64,000 bases of DNA. It comes from Petrosia ficiformis (taxonomy: Eukaryota; Porifera; Demospongiae; Haplosclerida; Petrosiidae). Below are positions 1 to 10,602 of the stretch, one piece after another. The notes below the pieces were generated by a model that saw only the letters and a list, made by a program, of their open reading frames with translations, was not told where the DNA came from and made no database searches. The position numbers and the translations under genes were made by a program. Position 1 is the first letter of the stretch; each line of letters begins with the position of its first letter. Location of the stretch: assembly GCA_947044365.1 (NCBI GenBank), contig OX345636.1, forward strand, positions 29,182,466 through 29,246,465. The letters are read 5' to 3'.

Positions 1-78
1 AATTTTCTAATTATTTTTATGAGAAAAGAATGAAAGTATATTAGTCTATATGTATATATGTGGTGTCAATACATCACA
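1..78 (+). repeat. 3' tail of the 5' LTR, copy A
   Basis: Nearly identical to 3160-3236, with a one-base difference in a T run and a substitution in a TATATG stretch. It ends just before the primer-binding site. The exact LTR end is uncertain by about 2 bases (CA at 75-76 or 77-78). Confidence 0.85.
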
Positions 79-82
79 TAAT

Positions 83-95
83 TGGTGACGAGGAA
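83..95 (+). other. Primer-binding site, copy A
   Basis: TGGTGACGAGGAA begins a few bases after the LTR. Except for T instead of C at position 4 and the last base, it is the complement of the 3' end of metazoan tRNA-Ser(GCT) plus CCA, as I recall that tRNA. Copy B has the fully matching version. Confidence 0.65.
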
Positions 96-222
96 CACAG
101 GAAACCTATCGGTCGAAGAAAATTTTGTAAGACTAGACCCCTGTCAGATGAAAGTAGGAGAAGTCGTACAACTGCAAGAAGTTTTTTTTTTTTTGCCTAT
201 ATATATATACTATATAGCAAAC

Positions 223-1628
223 ATGGCGAAGCATGGATCAGTGGGAGAGTATAATAGCGATGGAGAAGAAGACTGGGTGTCCTACATTGAACGCCTACAG
301 AATTACTTTGTGGCGAACAAGGTCACAACAGAAGCAAAGAAGAGAGCTATCCTATTGAGTGTATGTGGAGCTATCAACTGATCAGAAATTTATGTGCCCC
401 AGTTAAACCAGCAGACAAAGAGTATCAGGATCTGATTAAGTTAGTGAAGGATCACTACAGTCCAAGAAGGTTGGAAATAGTACAATGATTTAAGTTCAAT
501 ATGAGTTCTAGACAGTCACATGAAACAATCGCTACATTTGTAGCAGAACTCAGAAAATTGTCAGAGTTTTGCAACTACGGAGATATGCTGGAAGACATGC
601 TACGGGATAGAATTGTCTGCGGAATAAATAATCCAGCCATGCAAAGAAGGTTGCTAGCTGAGTCAGGATTAACATTAAGTAAAGCCTTGGAGATAGCACA
701 AGGTATGGAAGCAGCTGATCGTAGTGCTAAAGTGATGCAGGCCATGGAACAGAAACCGGTACTTGTTCAGAGAGTCCAGTCAGTAGGATTGCAGAAGGCC
801 AAGATAAATTTGTGCTATCGTTGTGGTGGATCACACTTGGCATATGAGTGTAAATTCAAAGAGGCACAATGTTATGTGTGTAAACGGAGGGGCCATATTG
901 CTAAGGCCTGTAGGAGTAGTGGAAAGAAGCCTCCTGATCGAAATCAAGGAAAGTCAAGGAGACAAACTCACTTTGTTGAGGAACAACAGACAAACTCGCC
1001 ACCAAGGGAGTCGTACACATTGTTTACTCTTAGATCGAAAGGAAGTAAGCCAATTCGAGTATCAGTATTAGTAAATAAGCAGAAGATCGACATGGAGGTT
1101 GACACGGGAGCAGCTAGAACGATAATTAGTGAGCACACATTTAATGAAATACGGAAGATGGGGAAGCTGGAGTTGAAGACATCAGATGTCATATTGAACT
1201 CGTATTCGGGACATGAAATTAAAGTGTTGGGAACGTGTGATGTTGAGGTTGTGTATCAGGATGTGCAGAAACCACTAACAATATTGTTAGAGTTGAAGTT
1301 AAATTGGAGAGAAATTCAACAAATACAAGCAACGGAGGTTAGTAGTCTTCAATCAGTGTTATTAAAGTACAATGAGCTTTTTGATAGTGAGTTAGGCACC
1401 CTTAAAGGGGAAACTGCCAAAATCCATGTAGATCCCCAAGCAAAACCAGTGTTCTGTAGAGCCCGTCCAGTCCCCTATGCCCAGCGTAATAAAGTAGAGC
1501 AAGAATTAGAGAGACTGGAAAAGATGGGAAGAGTTGAAAAAGTTCAATTTTCAGAATGGGCTTCACCTATAGTACCTGTGATGAAACAGGATGGTACTAT
1601 CCGAATTTGTGGTGACTACAACCATTAA
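223..1628 (+). pseudogene. Gag, retropepsin and start of reverse transcriptase, copy A
   Basis: The gag start is ATG 223, just after the leader. The frame stops at 379-381, reopens one frame over, and after a stop near 486-488 runs as one long frame from 501 to 1628. That frame holds a capsid-like region, two CCHC knuckles (CYRCGGSHLAYEC and CYVCKRRGHIAKAC, about 815-910), the retropepsin motif DTGA (about 1099), and the RT N-terminus ending in ICGDYN. A stretch that normally includes the GRxWL motif between protease and RT is missing: the frame jumps from TILLEL to KLNWREI. This is an in-frame internal deletion, so the protease domain is incomplete. Gag and pro-RT share one frame here, as in several Ty3/gypsy lineages. 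Confidence 0.88.
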
Positions 1629-3030
1629 TAAAGTAGCCATATTAGACACTTATGCTTTGCCCAAAGTAGAGGATTTGTTTTCAACATTATCAGGAGGACA
1701 ATCTTTTACGAAATTAGATTTGTCGCATGCTTACCAACAAGTTGAATTAGAGTCTCAGTTCCAGAAATACTTGACGATAAACACCCACAAAGGCCTTTAC
1801 AAATATAAAAATTCAGCCCCATCTATATTCCAGCGTTTAATGAAAAATGTCTTGCAGGGCCTATCCCGGGTATGTGTATATATTGATGATATTATAACGG
1901 GACAGACAGAAGCCGAACACACAAAGAACATTGAAGCAGTACTGCAGAGGTTACATTCTGTAGATATGCGTCTCAAGAAAGAGAAATGTAGTTGGCCCGA
2001 AGTAGAATATTTGAGTCATAAAATAAGTAAACACGGTATTGAGCCTACTATGGAAAAAGTCAGAGCAATTACAGAAGCACCTCACCCAAAGAATGTAGCA
2101 GAATTAAGAGCCTTTCTAGGATTATCGTCAACGGAACAAAGATATTCTCAATTAGACAAGGAAGCTCTCGCAATTGTTGCAGGAGTAAAGAAATTTCACC
2201 AATATTTAGCCAGCAGGAGATTCGAAATTAATACAGATCACAAGCCTCTAATATACATCTTTGATCAACATCGGGGTAATATCACCTCAAGCATCTGGAA
2301 GAATTCAAAAATGGAGTCTAATTTTAGCAGGATATGATTATACAGTCAGACACCGTCCGGGAAAGGAAATACCAAATGCTGATGCACTTAGCAGATTACC
2401 ATTATCAGAGACAATATCGGTTACACTCATCCCAGCAGAATTGATACATCTGGTTGAGCATCTTAACTCTACCCCCAGTTACGGTATCAGAAATTAAGTA
2501 CTATACTAACAAAGATCCAGTTTTGTCCAGAGTAGCAAGTTTAGTAAGTCATGGATGGCCAAATGACATGGATGCAGAAGAGTTCATACCATATTCGAGA
2601 AGGAAGGATGAGCTGAGCATGATGGATGGTTGTGTACTATGGGGAGCACGGGTTGTTATACCGTTAAATTTACAAGATCAAGTAATCAACGAATTACATC
2701 AAAATCACGACGAATTACATCAAAATCACCCTGGAATCATAAGCATTGGCTTGTAGTTTTCTATGGTGGCCCAAGATCGAAGATATCGAACGAATAGTAA
2801 AAAGCTGTGAAGTATGTCAGTCGACCAGATACTTATCTTATCGGCCAGGGCACTGTTACACCCCTGGGAATGGCCTACAAGGCCGTGGTCAAGACTGCAC
2901 CTAGATTATGCGGGACCATTCTTGGGAAGAATGTTTTTGATAATAATAGACGCGAATCTAGGTGCAGTCTTGACCACGGCCTTGTAGGCCAAAGGATTCG
3001 CAACCCACCAGACCGATACTATTGACCTAT
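1629..3030 (+). pseudogene. Reverse transcriptase, RNase H and integrase remnants, copy A
   Basis: Continues RT in a shifted frame with FTKLDLSHAYQQ and the catalytic YIDD (about 1879-1890). At about 2126 the frame jumps from AFLGLS directly to STEQRYSQLDKEALAI. The segment that would carry the connection domain and the first RNase H Asp is therefore deleted. The RNase H tail (INTDHKPL) and the linker (PNADALSRLPL) follow in other frames. In the integrase zinc-binding region a 21-base tandem duplication repeats ELHQNHD (about 2690-2730). The catalytic core is reduced to its first motif (RLHLDYAGPF) and then runs into an inverted repeat. The protein cannot be functional. Confidence 0.87.
2872..2990. 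repeat. Perfect 36-bp inverted repeat inside integrase
   Basis: The left arm 2872-2907 and right arm 2955-2990 are exact reverse complements of each other, separated by 47 bases. The left arm is genuine integrase coding sequence (RPWSRLHLD). The right arm is its inverted copy and replaces most of the integrase core, after which the sequence resumes near the 3' untranslated region. Confidence 0.95.
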
Positions 3031-3043
3031 AAGGGGGGAGGAA

Positions 3044-3236
3044 TGTAGTATATTAAAATGTAATGTATATATCATGTGATAATGTATGAATATCATTATG
3101 TTCATTTCCTGTAACAACCCACAATAACGTGGCCATACCTTTCTTATTTAAGTCGCTGTAATTTTCTAATTATTTTATGAGAAAAGAATGAAAGTATATT
3201 AGTCTATATGTCTATATGTGGTGTCAATACATCACA
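3044..3236 (+). repeat. 3' LTR, copy A
   Basis: Starts TGTAGTATAT immediately after a polypurine tract (AAGGGGGGAGGAA, 3031-3043) and ends with CA near 3234-3236. Length is about 193 bp. The 3' third matches the window start. The outer end is set by comparison with the 5' copy and is uncertain by about 2 bases. Confidence 0.85.
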
Positions 3237-3261
3237 TATATATAAATATATGCATTATTAA

Positions 3262-3873
3262 CCCTTTTAACGCGTTGGGCATATTTATATGCCCCTACAC
3301 GGCTTCCCGTATACGCGGTGGGCATATATATATGCCTATAACATTTAGCAACTGCAAACAACCCTTAAACTATGTTAGAACTGTTTCAAACCTTCCACAC
3401 ATCTTTATCTGGATTATAACTAAGTACTTACCGAGTGAAAACTACCATGTTACTTCCATGAAAGACTGTGAGCAGACAGACTCGACGAAGGAGACGGTCG
3501 ACGCCCAACTTTCTAGAAAGGAAACGCTTGTCCCGACTTACCTGCTTGGAATAGCTAGCTATAACTTACACTGTAGCTGGAGGAGACATCTAGCTTCTGT
3601 AGAATCACTTCATTTGGGGCGTGCATACAACTGTGTAGATACAAAAGCCAAATCTCGAGCAACAACAAAAACGGTAAAAATCACGAAGGAATTGAGAGGA
3701 AGCCATCTGATATCATTGTGGTTTTTTAATCAAAACTTCCTGTTCTATAAATAGATTTCATCTCTATATAGCCATAACAACAATACAGAGCTAATAAAGC
3801 TTATGACTAGGTCATTATTACATCATCCGCGTTTTGTGCATAGTAACATTAATAAACTAACGCTTTCAAAGGG
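3262..3873. mobile_element. piggyBac-type MITE, copy 1
   Basis: A 612-bp element flanked by TTAA on both sides (3258-3261 and 3874-3877). The ends are CCCTTTTAACGCG and, on the other strand, CCCTTTGAAAGCG. The left end closely resembles one terminus of the full piggyBac at 17338-19839 (CCCTTTGAACGCGTTG), so that family probably moved it. A subterminal palindrome GGCATATATATATGCC and a variant lie within the first 80 bases. A degenerate inverted copy is at 28150-28742. It contains no transposase; the open frame across it is judged incidental. Confidence 0.85.
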
Positions 3874-3940
3874 TTAATTACCAATGATTTTTCTTCCTCC
3901 ATTTTGCTAGCTGAACGAATTATTGCCATACTTTTTTTTT

Positions 3941-4170
3941 GCTGATCCAACACAAATTGGTCATTGGTTTCATAATAGTAATTTTTGCTATGTATAGTCG
4001 CCACAGGTAACAGAATGTGCTATATTTTGCTAGTCGAGCTGTGGTTTCTGAATTTGCTGCTACATATTTCTCCCACACAGCTCTTTGTGGTACTTGATGG
4101 AAGTAATGGCAAATCAGAATTTTTGTATCCGGGTATTCTTCCTGTGATTATATATACAAACTTTATTTAA
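3941..4170 (-). pseudogene. Fragment of an uncharacterised transposon-type gene (family also at 15970-20215 and 62980-63660)
   Basis: On the minus strand this reads GRIPGYKNSD, then LLPSSTTK, and after a one-base frameshift RAVWEKYVAAN and KPMTNLCWIS. The same order of motifs (GRIPGYKK, QLLPS, VWxxY, KPRSDLCW) occurs in the two other copies in this window. I recall these motifs from a large family of uncharacterised invertebrate proteins (the later part possibly DUF7869), but no search was run. Only the N-terminal half is present. Confidence 0.6.
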
Positions 4171-4904
4171 AACATATACACCTGCAACATGTATGGGATT
4201 AGCCTCGGGATAGGTCTTTAAAAATTGTTGTGAAGGTAAAATTATTTACTGTTTACCTAGGTTCGATTCCATTTTTCATCAGACTTGATCAAATAGCATT
4301 CAACAGTGATTTTCCAATTCTGTGAAGAAACATAAATGTTTTACAAACCTTTATGATAATAGGCTGTGACACTCTTTGTCGATCTTTCATTTAGTGGTTG
4401 AATGTGATGATACATGTTGCTCATTATTTGACTGATGATTGAAAAATCAAGTAATTTGTGGTCAAGCTCAGCACATATTTCCAATGTCATTACATGTTGA
4501 GATGTATTCATATATGGTGGGAGGAGTGTACCACACCCACTAACGCCATGAATATTGATTATTGTGACCACTATCATGACATTCATGATATACTAAATTT
4601 TGAGCTCAATCTTACATGTAATTGTGCTGAGATTTAAGGTTATGGTATACAGTTTGCCATTAGTTATTCATGAGATACTTTTTCAATTGTATCATAAACT
4701 GCAGTTATTCTTATAAAACTGTACAACAATGTAATGAGTATAGATGAAGTTGGCATGTAATTATTTTTTATGGTACTTAATAAAACAGTTGCTGTCTTGG
4801 TTTTCTGTGTGGCAGAGATATTTTGAATATGTCTTACATCTCCATTGAGTCCATTTCAGCTTCTTTTTCCTCTCAATACACACATTTAATTCTTTTAGGT
4901 GCTT
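4171..4904. other. No recognisable gene
   Basis: AT-rich sequence between two transposase fragments. Small open frames here show no domain or motif I recognise. It may include decayed parts of the flanking elements. Confidence 0.4.
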
Positions 4905-5580
4905 TCATGGGCAAGTGACTGCAATTTGCTGATCACAGCATACTGCTTGTGGTTGATCTCGTACCTTTCTGCTGTTATAATCCTCTAGCCCAACTCTAAA
5001 AGTGAATATACAGTGTAGATTTAGTTGTATCTTTATGTTGCCATTCAACTGTTGCTTCCCCTGGCTGAGACCCTGTAGACAAAGCACTAACTGTCTTATT
5101 GTCCTGCCATAATAAAAACAGCATGTTGCCACACTGCCTCTGGAGGTAATCCCCTCTGTTTGGTAAGCCCTTTTTAAGATATTTTTTGAGGTCATTGGGG
5201 TATCCTACACAATTGGAACGAATTGTTCCACAGGCATATATCCCTTCTTTGTATAGGTCATTAAAGAGCTAAATTGTGAAATAATTATCACATTATATTG
5301 TGTAGTATGTTTTTTACCAGTGATCTCGTTAGTTGTTTCACTACTTTTTCACATGGATGTTTTTCTGTTTTGATACCTTGTTTACCAACATATACATACA
5401 TTGAGCTCAGTATTGTCATTGTTCAGAGCTTTTTCAGATATCGCAGTGATGACTGGTGTAATTTTCCAGAGTCTATCATAGTTTGGATTGGTTTGTTGGT
5501 ACATGTAATCACTGTTGTTGGTGAAGTGCAGAAATTGTGATATTTCTATGAACCCTATTTCTGGGAATCCTGTCCGCATT
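4905..5580 (-). pseudogene. piggyBac transposase remnant
   Basis: Minus-strand reading gives typical piggyBac segments in the right order. First is HFTNNSDYMYQQTNPNYDRL (about 5450-5540), the segment just before the first catalytic Asp. Then, after a gap, comes KEGIYACGTIRSN with GYPNDLKKYLKKG (about 5160-5260), the segment after the second catalytic Asp. The segments holding the first two catalytic Asp residues and the MGGVDxxDQ motif were not found. Stops and frameshifts separate the pieces. It is a dead, internally deleted copy. Confidence 0.7.
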
Positions 5581-6306
5581 TGTTGAGTAATAAGTACTGT
5601 TTTTCCTCCAGTAATCGTATAATGTTGGTAGTTGAATTATTCCCATTAAAATCACAAACATTAAGCTTCGATTTTCCTAGGCATTATTGGTTCATATTTA
5701 TCAGAAGCTTCAGGTGTCAGTATTTGTTTGTTCAGAGATGAGAGACAATAAGGAGGAGGTAAAGAAGAGAATTGTGTGATGAAAAGGTTGTATGGGCCAC
5801 ACAGTACCTTGCAAGGAACAATTAATATTACTTCCAGTTAGGAAAAGCCAATGCTTCATGCACATGTACATCACTATAGATTGAAATGACATTGCATTTA
5901 TAGTTACTTCAAAAGTATATTATATATAAATATATAATTATATGTGACCACGCATGAGAAAAGATGAGTTTTCACGCATTTTATGATTTTGAGATAGTGT
6001 GCAAAATTGCACAGTTATACGATACACTGGCGATTGCTGTTTTATTCCATCAACAGCTTCACTATTATCTTACCTTTCCATTGATACCTTTAAAGAAGCT
6101 TAAAGAACTCTGTGCGTTTCACTAGCCTCTGCTAAAGCAACCTGTGTGTGTCTTCATCTACATAACGCAAAAACTAGGACGGAAATTAAAACGGACAGTA
6201 CAATGTAAGTGCTTGCCACACCCCTAGTAATGTTAATGGCAACATAGATACCAGCAGCACTGTAGCATTTCATGAAAATTTTTTGCTCTATAATTATTTC
6301 ATTTTT
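5581..6306. other. No gene; part of a dispersed repeat
   Basis: No coding signal seen. Bases about 6208-6270 match, on the opposite strand, 27990-28055 (GTAAGTGCTTGCCACA and neighbouring bases), so an old dispersed repeat lies here. Confidence 0.5.
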
Positions 6307-6733
6307 TAGTGACGGCCGATACTGTTAAAATTGAAACGATAGGATATCGATTTTTTTCCATCAAATATTGCTTATATTAATACTTATCAATACGATAGCC
6401 ACACCCATTTTAATTAAAATGCACAAGGCGTGGTTAACATTATTTAAAACATTTAATGATGAAAAAATTATAACTTATGTCCTCTCTGACCAGATACAGT
6501 TCTGCTAAATCAAACTCCTTTTCTACCATGAACTTGTACCCATACTAGACCGAAGTCATATTTTGTAAAGCCTTACTAGTGCATGTGTAATGATGGTGCG
6601 ATTACAATTAATGGGCGTAATCAGGTGTGATTGTCGTATTAATAGAACGGAAAATTATAATCAATAACAATACCGTATTGATACTGTAAATATCACAAGT
6701 ATCAATAAAATATTGATATATTGCCTATCACTA
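6307..6733. mobile_element. Degenerate hAT-like MITE
   Basis: The left end TAGTGACGGCCGATACT and the reverse complement of the right end, TAGTGATAGGCAATATA, are imperfect inverted repeats. The flanks TTCATTTT and TTCATTCT resemble an 8-bp target duplication, but only if one base is skipped on the left. The interior is low-complexity AT-rich DNA with repeated TATTGAT-like motifs and no coding capacity. Confidence 0.35.
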
Positions 6734-7397
6734 TTCATTCTGCAATAAGTGCCTGCTTGGACAGACTGTCATGGCAGCCAATGCACACTTTCAACAAAGA
6801 ATGGTGCTAATTGAGTTAGTTATTATAGTCTCATGATGAGGCTGAATGAGAGTGTTATGATTTCTTTAACCATTTGAGGCATTGAAAAGCGTCTTCAGTT
6901 GTACCTCTACCAAAGAAGATGTACATGTATAAAATTGTATGTTTAGTTTATATTTTTGTTTCAATTGATACCACATGCTACAGTAGCCAATCAATGCTCC
7001 AGACACTTGTAACTTCATCAAGTCAAGGAAAAGGGTGAAGTGTTGGCTAGAGAGCCTAGTTGGAAGAGAAGAAAAGTCAGAGAAGCCAAGCTACCTTTGT
7101 TCTCAATATCGATCTATTCTAAAGTATCACTCCATCATTTATACCCGAGACACTCAGGTCGAAACGTTCTGTCATCAAATAGAGCTGAAACAGCTGCAAG
7201 GGGGTATTATAAATATTCCTAGGGTAAACAAGGACCTATATATTATGTCTTTGCATTAATATATTATATAATAATTATATTTTTCCACCTGTTAATTCTA
7301 TTTTTTATCTGGGGTTGAGTTTGCCAAGTGTGTGTTTACATAATGTCTAGACATATAGTACTTATATTACCAATGATCCTAAGCCTTATTAGAATTC
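6734..7397. other. No recognisable gene
   Basis: Short overlapping open frames at 7035-7259 have no motif I recognise. There is no terminal repeat or other structure that I can support. Confidence 0.4.
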
Positions 7398-9240
7398 ATG
7401 GACAATATAGACAGTGATTTTAGTGATGATGAATTTGATGGATATATTAGTGATGAAGAAACAACACAGATACAGGTACAGTAGAAGATGAAAGAGATGG
7501 TAATGATACAAGTGATGACAATAATGAAGATTATGAAGCTGCTAAATGAATATTCCAGAGTTCAAGGACCAACCAGGTCTGGTGGTAGATTTGTCTGAAG
7601 TAGAATCAATAACATTCTTCTAGCAACTTTTGACTAGTGTTGGGCGATTAACCGGTTTGACGATTAAATCACGGTGTTTATAATAAACAATAATCAAACC
7701 GTTACATCTTTGTTTGAGGTGATTATTGATTTGCACGATTATTGCACATGCGCGATTATTCTCCTTTGTGTCAGACCACAAAAGTGTCTTAAGTGAAAAG
7801 ATGGCTTTACATCAAGCTCAGGGAATGAACGTTGTAAAGAAAAAAAAACACTAAAAGTTGTGTTTGGACTTACTTTGGACTACAGGCAACAGAAGATGGT
7901 ATTGTGATTGAGTCAGAACAAGAGAGGCCCATTTGTTACAAGTGTAAAAAATCAGTCCAAGCCAAAGTTGGGAATACTACAAATCTCTTTGATTATAAAT
8001 GTGATAATCGTGATTATATACTGTATGATTCAATTCTCATAATTGCCCAACACTACTTTGGACTGATGAATTGAATCGTCCTATTATGAATGAAACTAAC
8101 ATGTGTGGTGATCAGTATGTAAAAAGTCACGAAGACTATCTAAAAAGCCATCCAAATTCTTCAGTTCATTATTTTACACACGTTCAATTTACTATTAAGG
8201 AGCTACATAATTTCTTAGCTATTGTGATCACAATGGCTATTATTAGTTCCCTGAAATATCTTGTCATTGGAGAACAAGTTAGCCATTTTCACTGATAGTA
8301 TCAAAAAGATAATGTCAAGGGGGTTGTTTCCTACTGTTTCTCAAGTTTTTTCATCTTAACAATGAACTGTACATTTCCAGGGGTCAGCCTGGATTTGTCT
8401 ATTCAAAATTCACCCACTTATTTTGTATCTTGTCTCCAGATGAGTCAATGTCTAAGCGTAAATGAGAATATGATTAATTTTTAAGGTAGATTGTCTTTTC
8501 TTCAATATTTACCAAAAGGCCAAAGAAATGGGGAATGAAGGCATGGTTCTTGACAATGGTTATACGTGCAACTGGGATCTCTATACTGCAAAACGTGATG
8601 CACATAATATTAGATGGTTTTCCCTTATCTGCTCATGTTGTTATCTCCCTTTCTACTGATTTGTTTAACAAGAGCTATTGTATATACTTCGAAAATTTCT
8701 ACACAAGTCCTGACTTGTCGAAAAAGGGTGTGGACGTTGTGGCACAGTGAGACTCAATAGACGAAGAATACCAAAATCATTCTGGACAAACGTCAGGTAG
8801 CTGTACTTTCAACAATCCATGACTGTACTATGGTAGATAAACAAAGACGCCCTCAAACTTGTGAGGAAGGTGTTGAAGTCATTTAAAAACCCAAAATGAT
8901 AAAAGAATATAATAAGTATATGGGAGGTGTTGACAAAGCTGATCAGTTAGTCACCTTTTGTGGTTACCCTCACTTCTCCAATAAATAGTGGAAAGAGTCT
9001 GTTTCCACTTGCTTGACACTACATTACTAAATGCATACATTTTGTATTATCAATATACTCCAAAGAATGATCGTTTGTCACACATGGACTTGCTCGTAGC
9101 CTTTTATCAAAGTCATCTCAGTCAGGGTTGATCAGTAACTCCATCTGCCTCTCACTCACCTCAGACTTGGAAATTGAATTGGACTTTCCGAGTAGAGGTG
9201 AATTTTCTTTACAAGGAAGGTATGTGGATGGTTACAATTA
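7398..9240 (+). pseudogene. piggyBac transposase pseudogene split by a hAT insertion
   Basis: The start at ATG 7398 encodes a typical acidic piggyBac N-terminus (DSDFSDDEFDGYISDEE). Later pieces are the IISSLKYLVIG region (about 8215-8270), a first catalytic Asp motif (PDESMSKRK, about 8436), KKWGMKAWFL (about 8525), a YFENFYTSPDLSKKG segment in which Glu replaces the usual second catalytic Asp (about 8683), and the third-Asp motif YMGGVDKADQL (about 8926-8958). Multiple stops and frameshifts break it. A 421-bp hAT element sits between the N-terminus and the rest. The loss of an otherwise near-invariant Asp suggests long decay. Confidence 0.8.
7635..8055 (+). mobile_element. hAT deletion derivative retaining a BED zinc finger
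   Basis: A 421-bp element whose termini, TAGTGTTGGGCGATTA and its near reverse complement, form a short inverted repeat. It is flanked by an 8-bp duplication with one mismatch (CTTTTGAC at 7627-7634, CTTTGGAC at 8056-8063), the hallmark of the hAT superfamily. The interior still encodes the start of a BED-finger transposase (SVWTYFGL, then ICYKCKKSVQAKVGNTTNL), so it arose by deletion of an autonomous copy. Confidence 0.85.
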
Positions 9241-9289
9241 TCAAATCTATGGAACTTTTATTACTCATACACACACACAGGGATAATAG

Positions 9290-9556
9290 TGAACACTCCA
9301 GATCGAATGTTTCTGTCACATGCTATTATGTTATGTACAACACTTGATCTACCTGCTAAGGCTGCTGTCACAAAATTAATTTAATATGAAACAGTGGAAT
9401 GGGGAGTTTGGCTGTTCAATGTGCTTAGACCAGGGAGATAATAAAGATAGTTCACGATCATGGCTCTATAATCCACATAATCAACTGAGAACCCATCTAG
9501 GAGTACTGAATGATGTGAAGAAATCGTTAAAGTCAAAACAAGCAGTTAGTGAATGT
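9290..9556 (+). pseudogene. Fragment of a large transposon-encoded protein with a CxxC motif
   Basis: Reads TTLDLPAKAAVTKL, then after one frame change QWNGEFGCSMCLDQGDN, followed by a basic stretch. The motif NGxxGCxxCxxPG after a DLPA-K segment is familiar from uncharacterised proteins linked to EnSpm/CACTA-like transposons in animals; that is from memory. It is a remnant with stops on both sides. Confidence 0.45.
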
Positions 9557-10259
9557 TGACTTCATTATATATAATTTTAAGGATTACTTACGCTTAATAG
9601 GTAAAGGAATATTAGTGTTGGCATCCTCCATTTGATATTGTGAAAGAGACAGTAATAGACAGTAATAGACACAATGCCATTCACACTGTGATATGATTGA
9701 CATGACAATTTCATGTTTTGGACTTCAGAACACCAAACAAATGTAGAATGCATTTTTGACTCCCTGCTGCATGTAAAAAAATAAGCTTCTTTTAACACGT
9801 GTTGTAAATCAATACCTTTGTCAATAGTCTTAATACAGAGATTGTATTCATGGTATCTTGCTATTCTGCAAGAGCTGAAACGAGGTTCACCAATTTTAGA
9901 ATCAGTTGCCGCCAACTGAGAAATGCAGATTTCAGGTTTGTTTTCAATGCCAGATATTTCAATTTCTACTACCAGATGCTGTTTTTAACAGCCTTAATCC
10001 ATATAATAAAAAATTTCTGTGCTTGTAATCAGTGATTTCACTTCTTTTGTTTTTCTGTCAAGTTTTCTAATTACCAAACAAGTAAATATTATAATACTAT
10101 AATCACCTACTTTATTGGTAAAGTTTAATTACAGTTATAATTATAAAAATTTTATTAATTTTTATTACACTAATTATATCAATATGTATTACATTTATCA
10201 CTGTCATCATAAGTAGCTATATCTTCATAACAATGTAATGATACCAATAATAAAATTTA
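9557..10259. other. No recognisable gene
   Basis: A 112-codon minus-strand open frame (9577-9915) shows no motif I know. It may be part of an unrecognised older element. A tandem duplication of the decamer AGTAATAGAC lies near 9650-9670. Confidence 0.35.
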
Positions 10260-10602
10260 TTAAACGAGGAGGTGCGGTATAAACAACAGCGCAGTAATAC
10301 ACGTAATGCAATGAAATCGCTTCCGCCTGTGCTGGTATTTAAGGGGAGTGCCCAGGGCACAATATGGCGGCAAATTTTGAAAAGCCATATCAATACAACA
10401 TGGCAGTTAAAATGCGAGAAAACTATCGACAATAAACCTAACCATAGCAACGAACGACGTAGTGCAATTAGCGTAAAAAGCACATGCTCGAAAAATCCCA
10501 AAATGGACGCAGAAAACGAGAAAATGGAGGTAATTAGTGATTTTCTTTTACTAATCAATAATATAACAATATTATTAGATTGTAATAAAATACTCAGAAA
10601 AG

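Larger units (their letters stand above)
1..3236 (+). mobile_element. Ty3/gypsy LTR retrotransposon copy A, 5' end cut by the window
   Basis: The first ~78 bases match the last ~77 bases of a repeat at 3160-3236, so they are the tail of the 5' LTR. A primer-binding site, a gag-pol region and a polypurine tract lie between the two in the expected order. Coding order is capsid, two CCHC knuckles, retropepsin, reverse transcriptase, RNase H and integrase, which is the Ty3/gypsy order. The copy is defective: it has frameshifts, stops and internal deletions, and the integrase has been replaced by an inverted repeat. No target duplication can be tested because the left flank lies outside the window. 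Confidence 0.93.

Noticed and set aside
3218..3754. A 178-codon open frame across MITE copy 1, partly similar to a frame in copy 2 (28479-28670)
   Set aside because: The similarity follows the nucleotide homology of the MITE. Copy 2 has stops and shifts, the differences look random by codon position, and no domain is visible.
9577..9915. 112-codon minus-strand frame as a gene
   Set aside because: No motif, no splice support, and surrounded by decayed elements.
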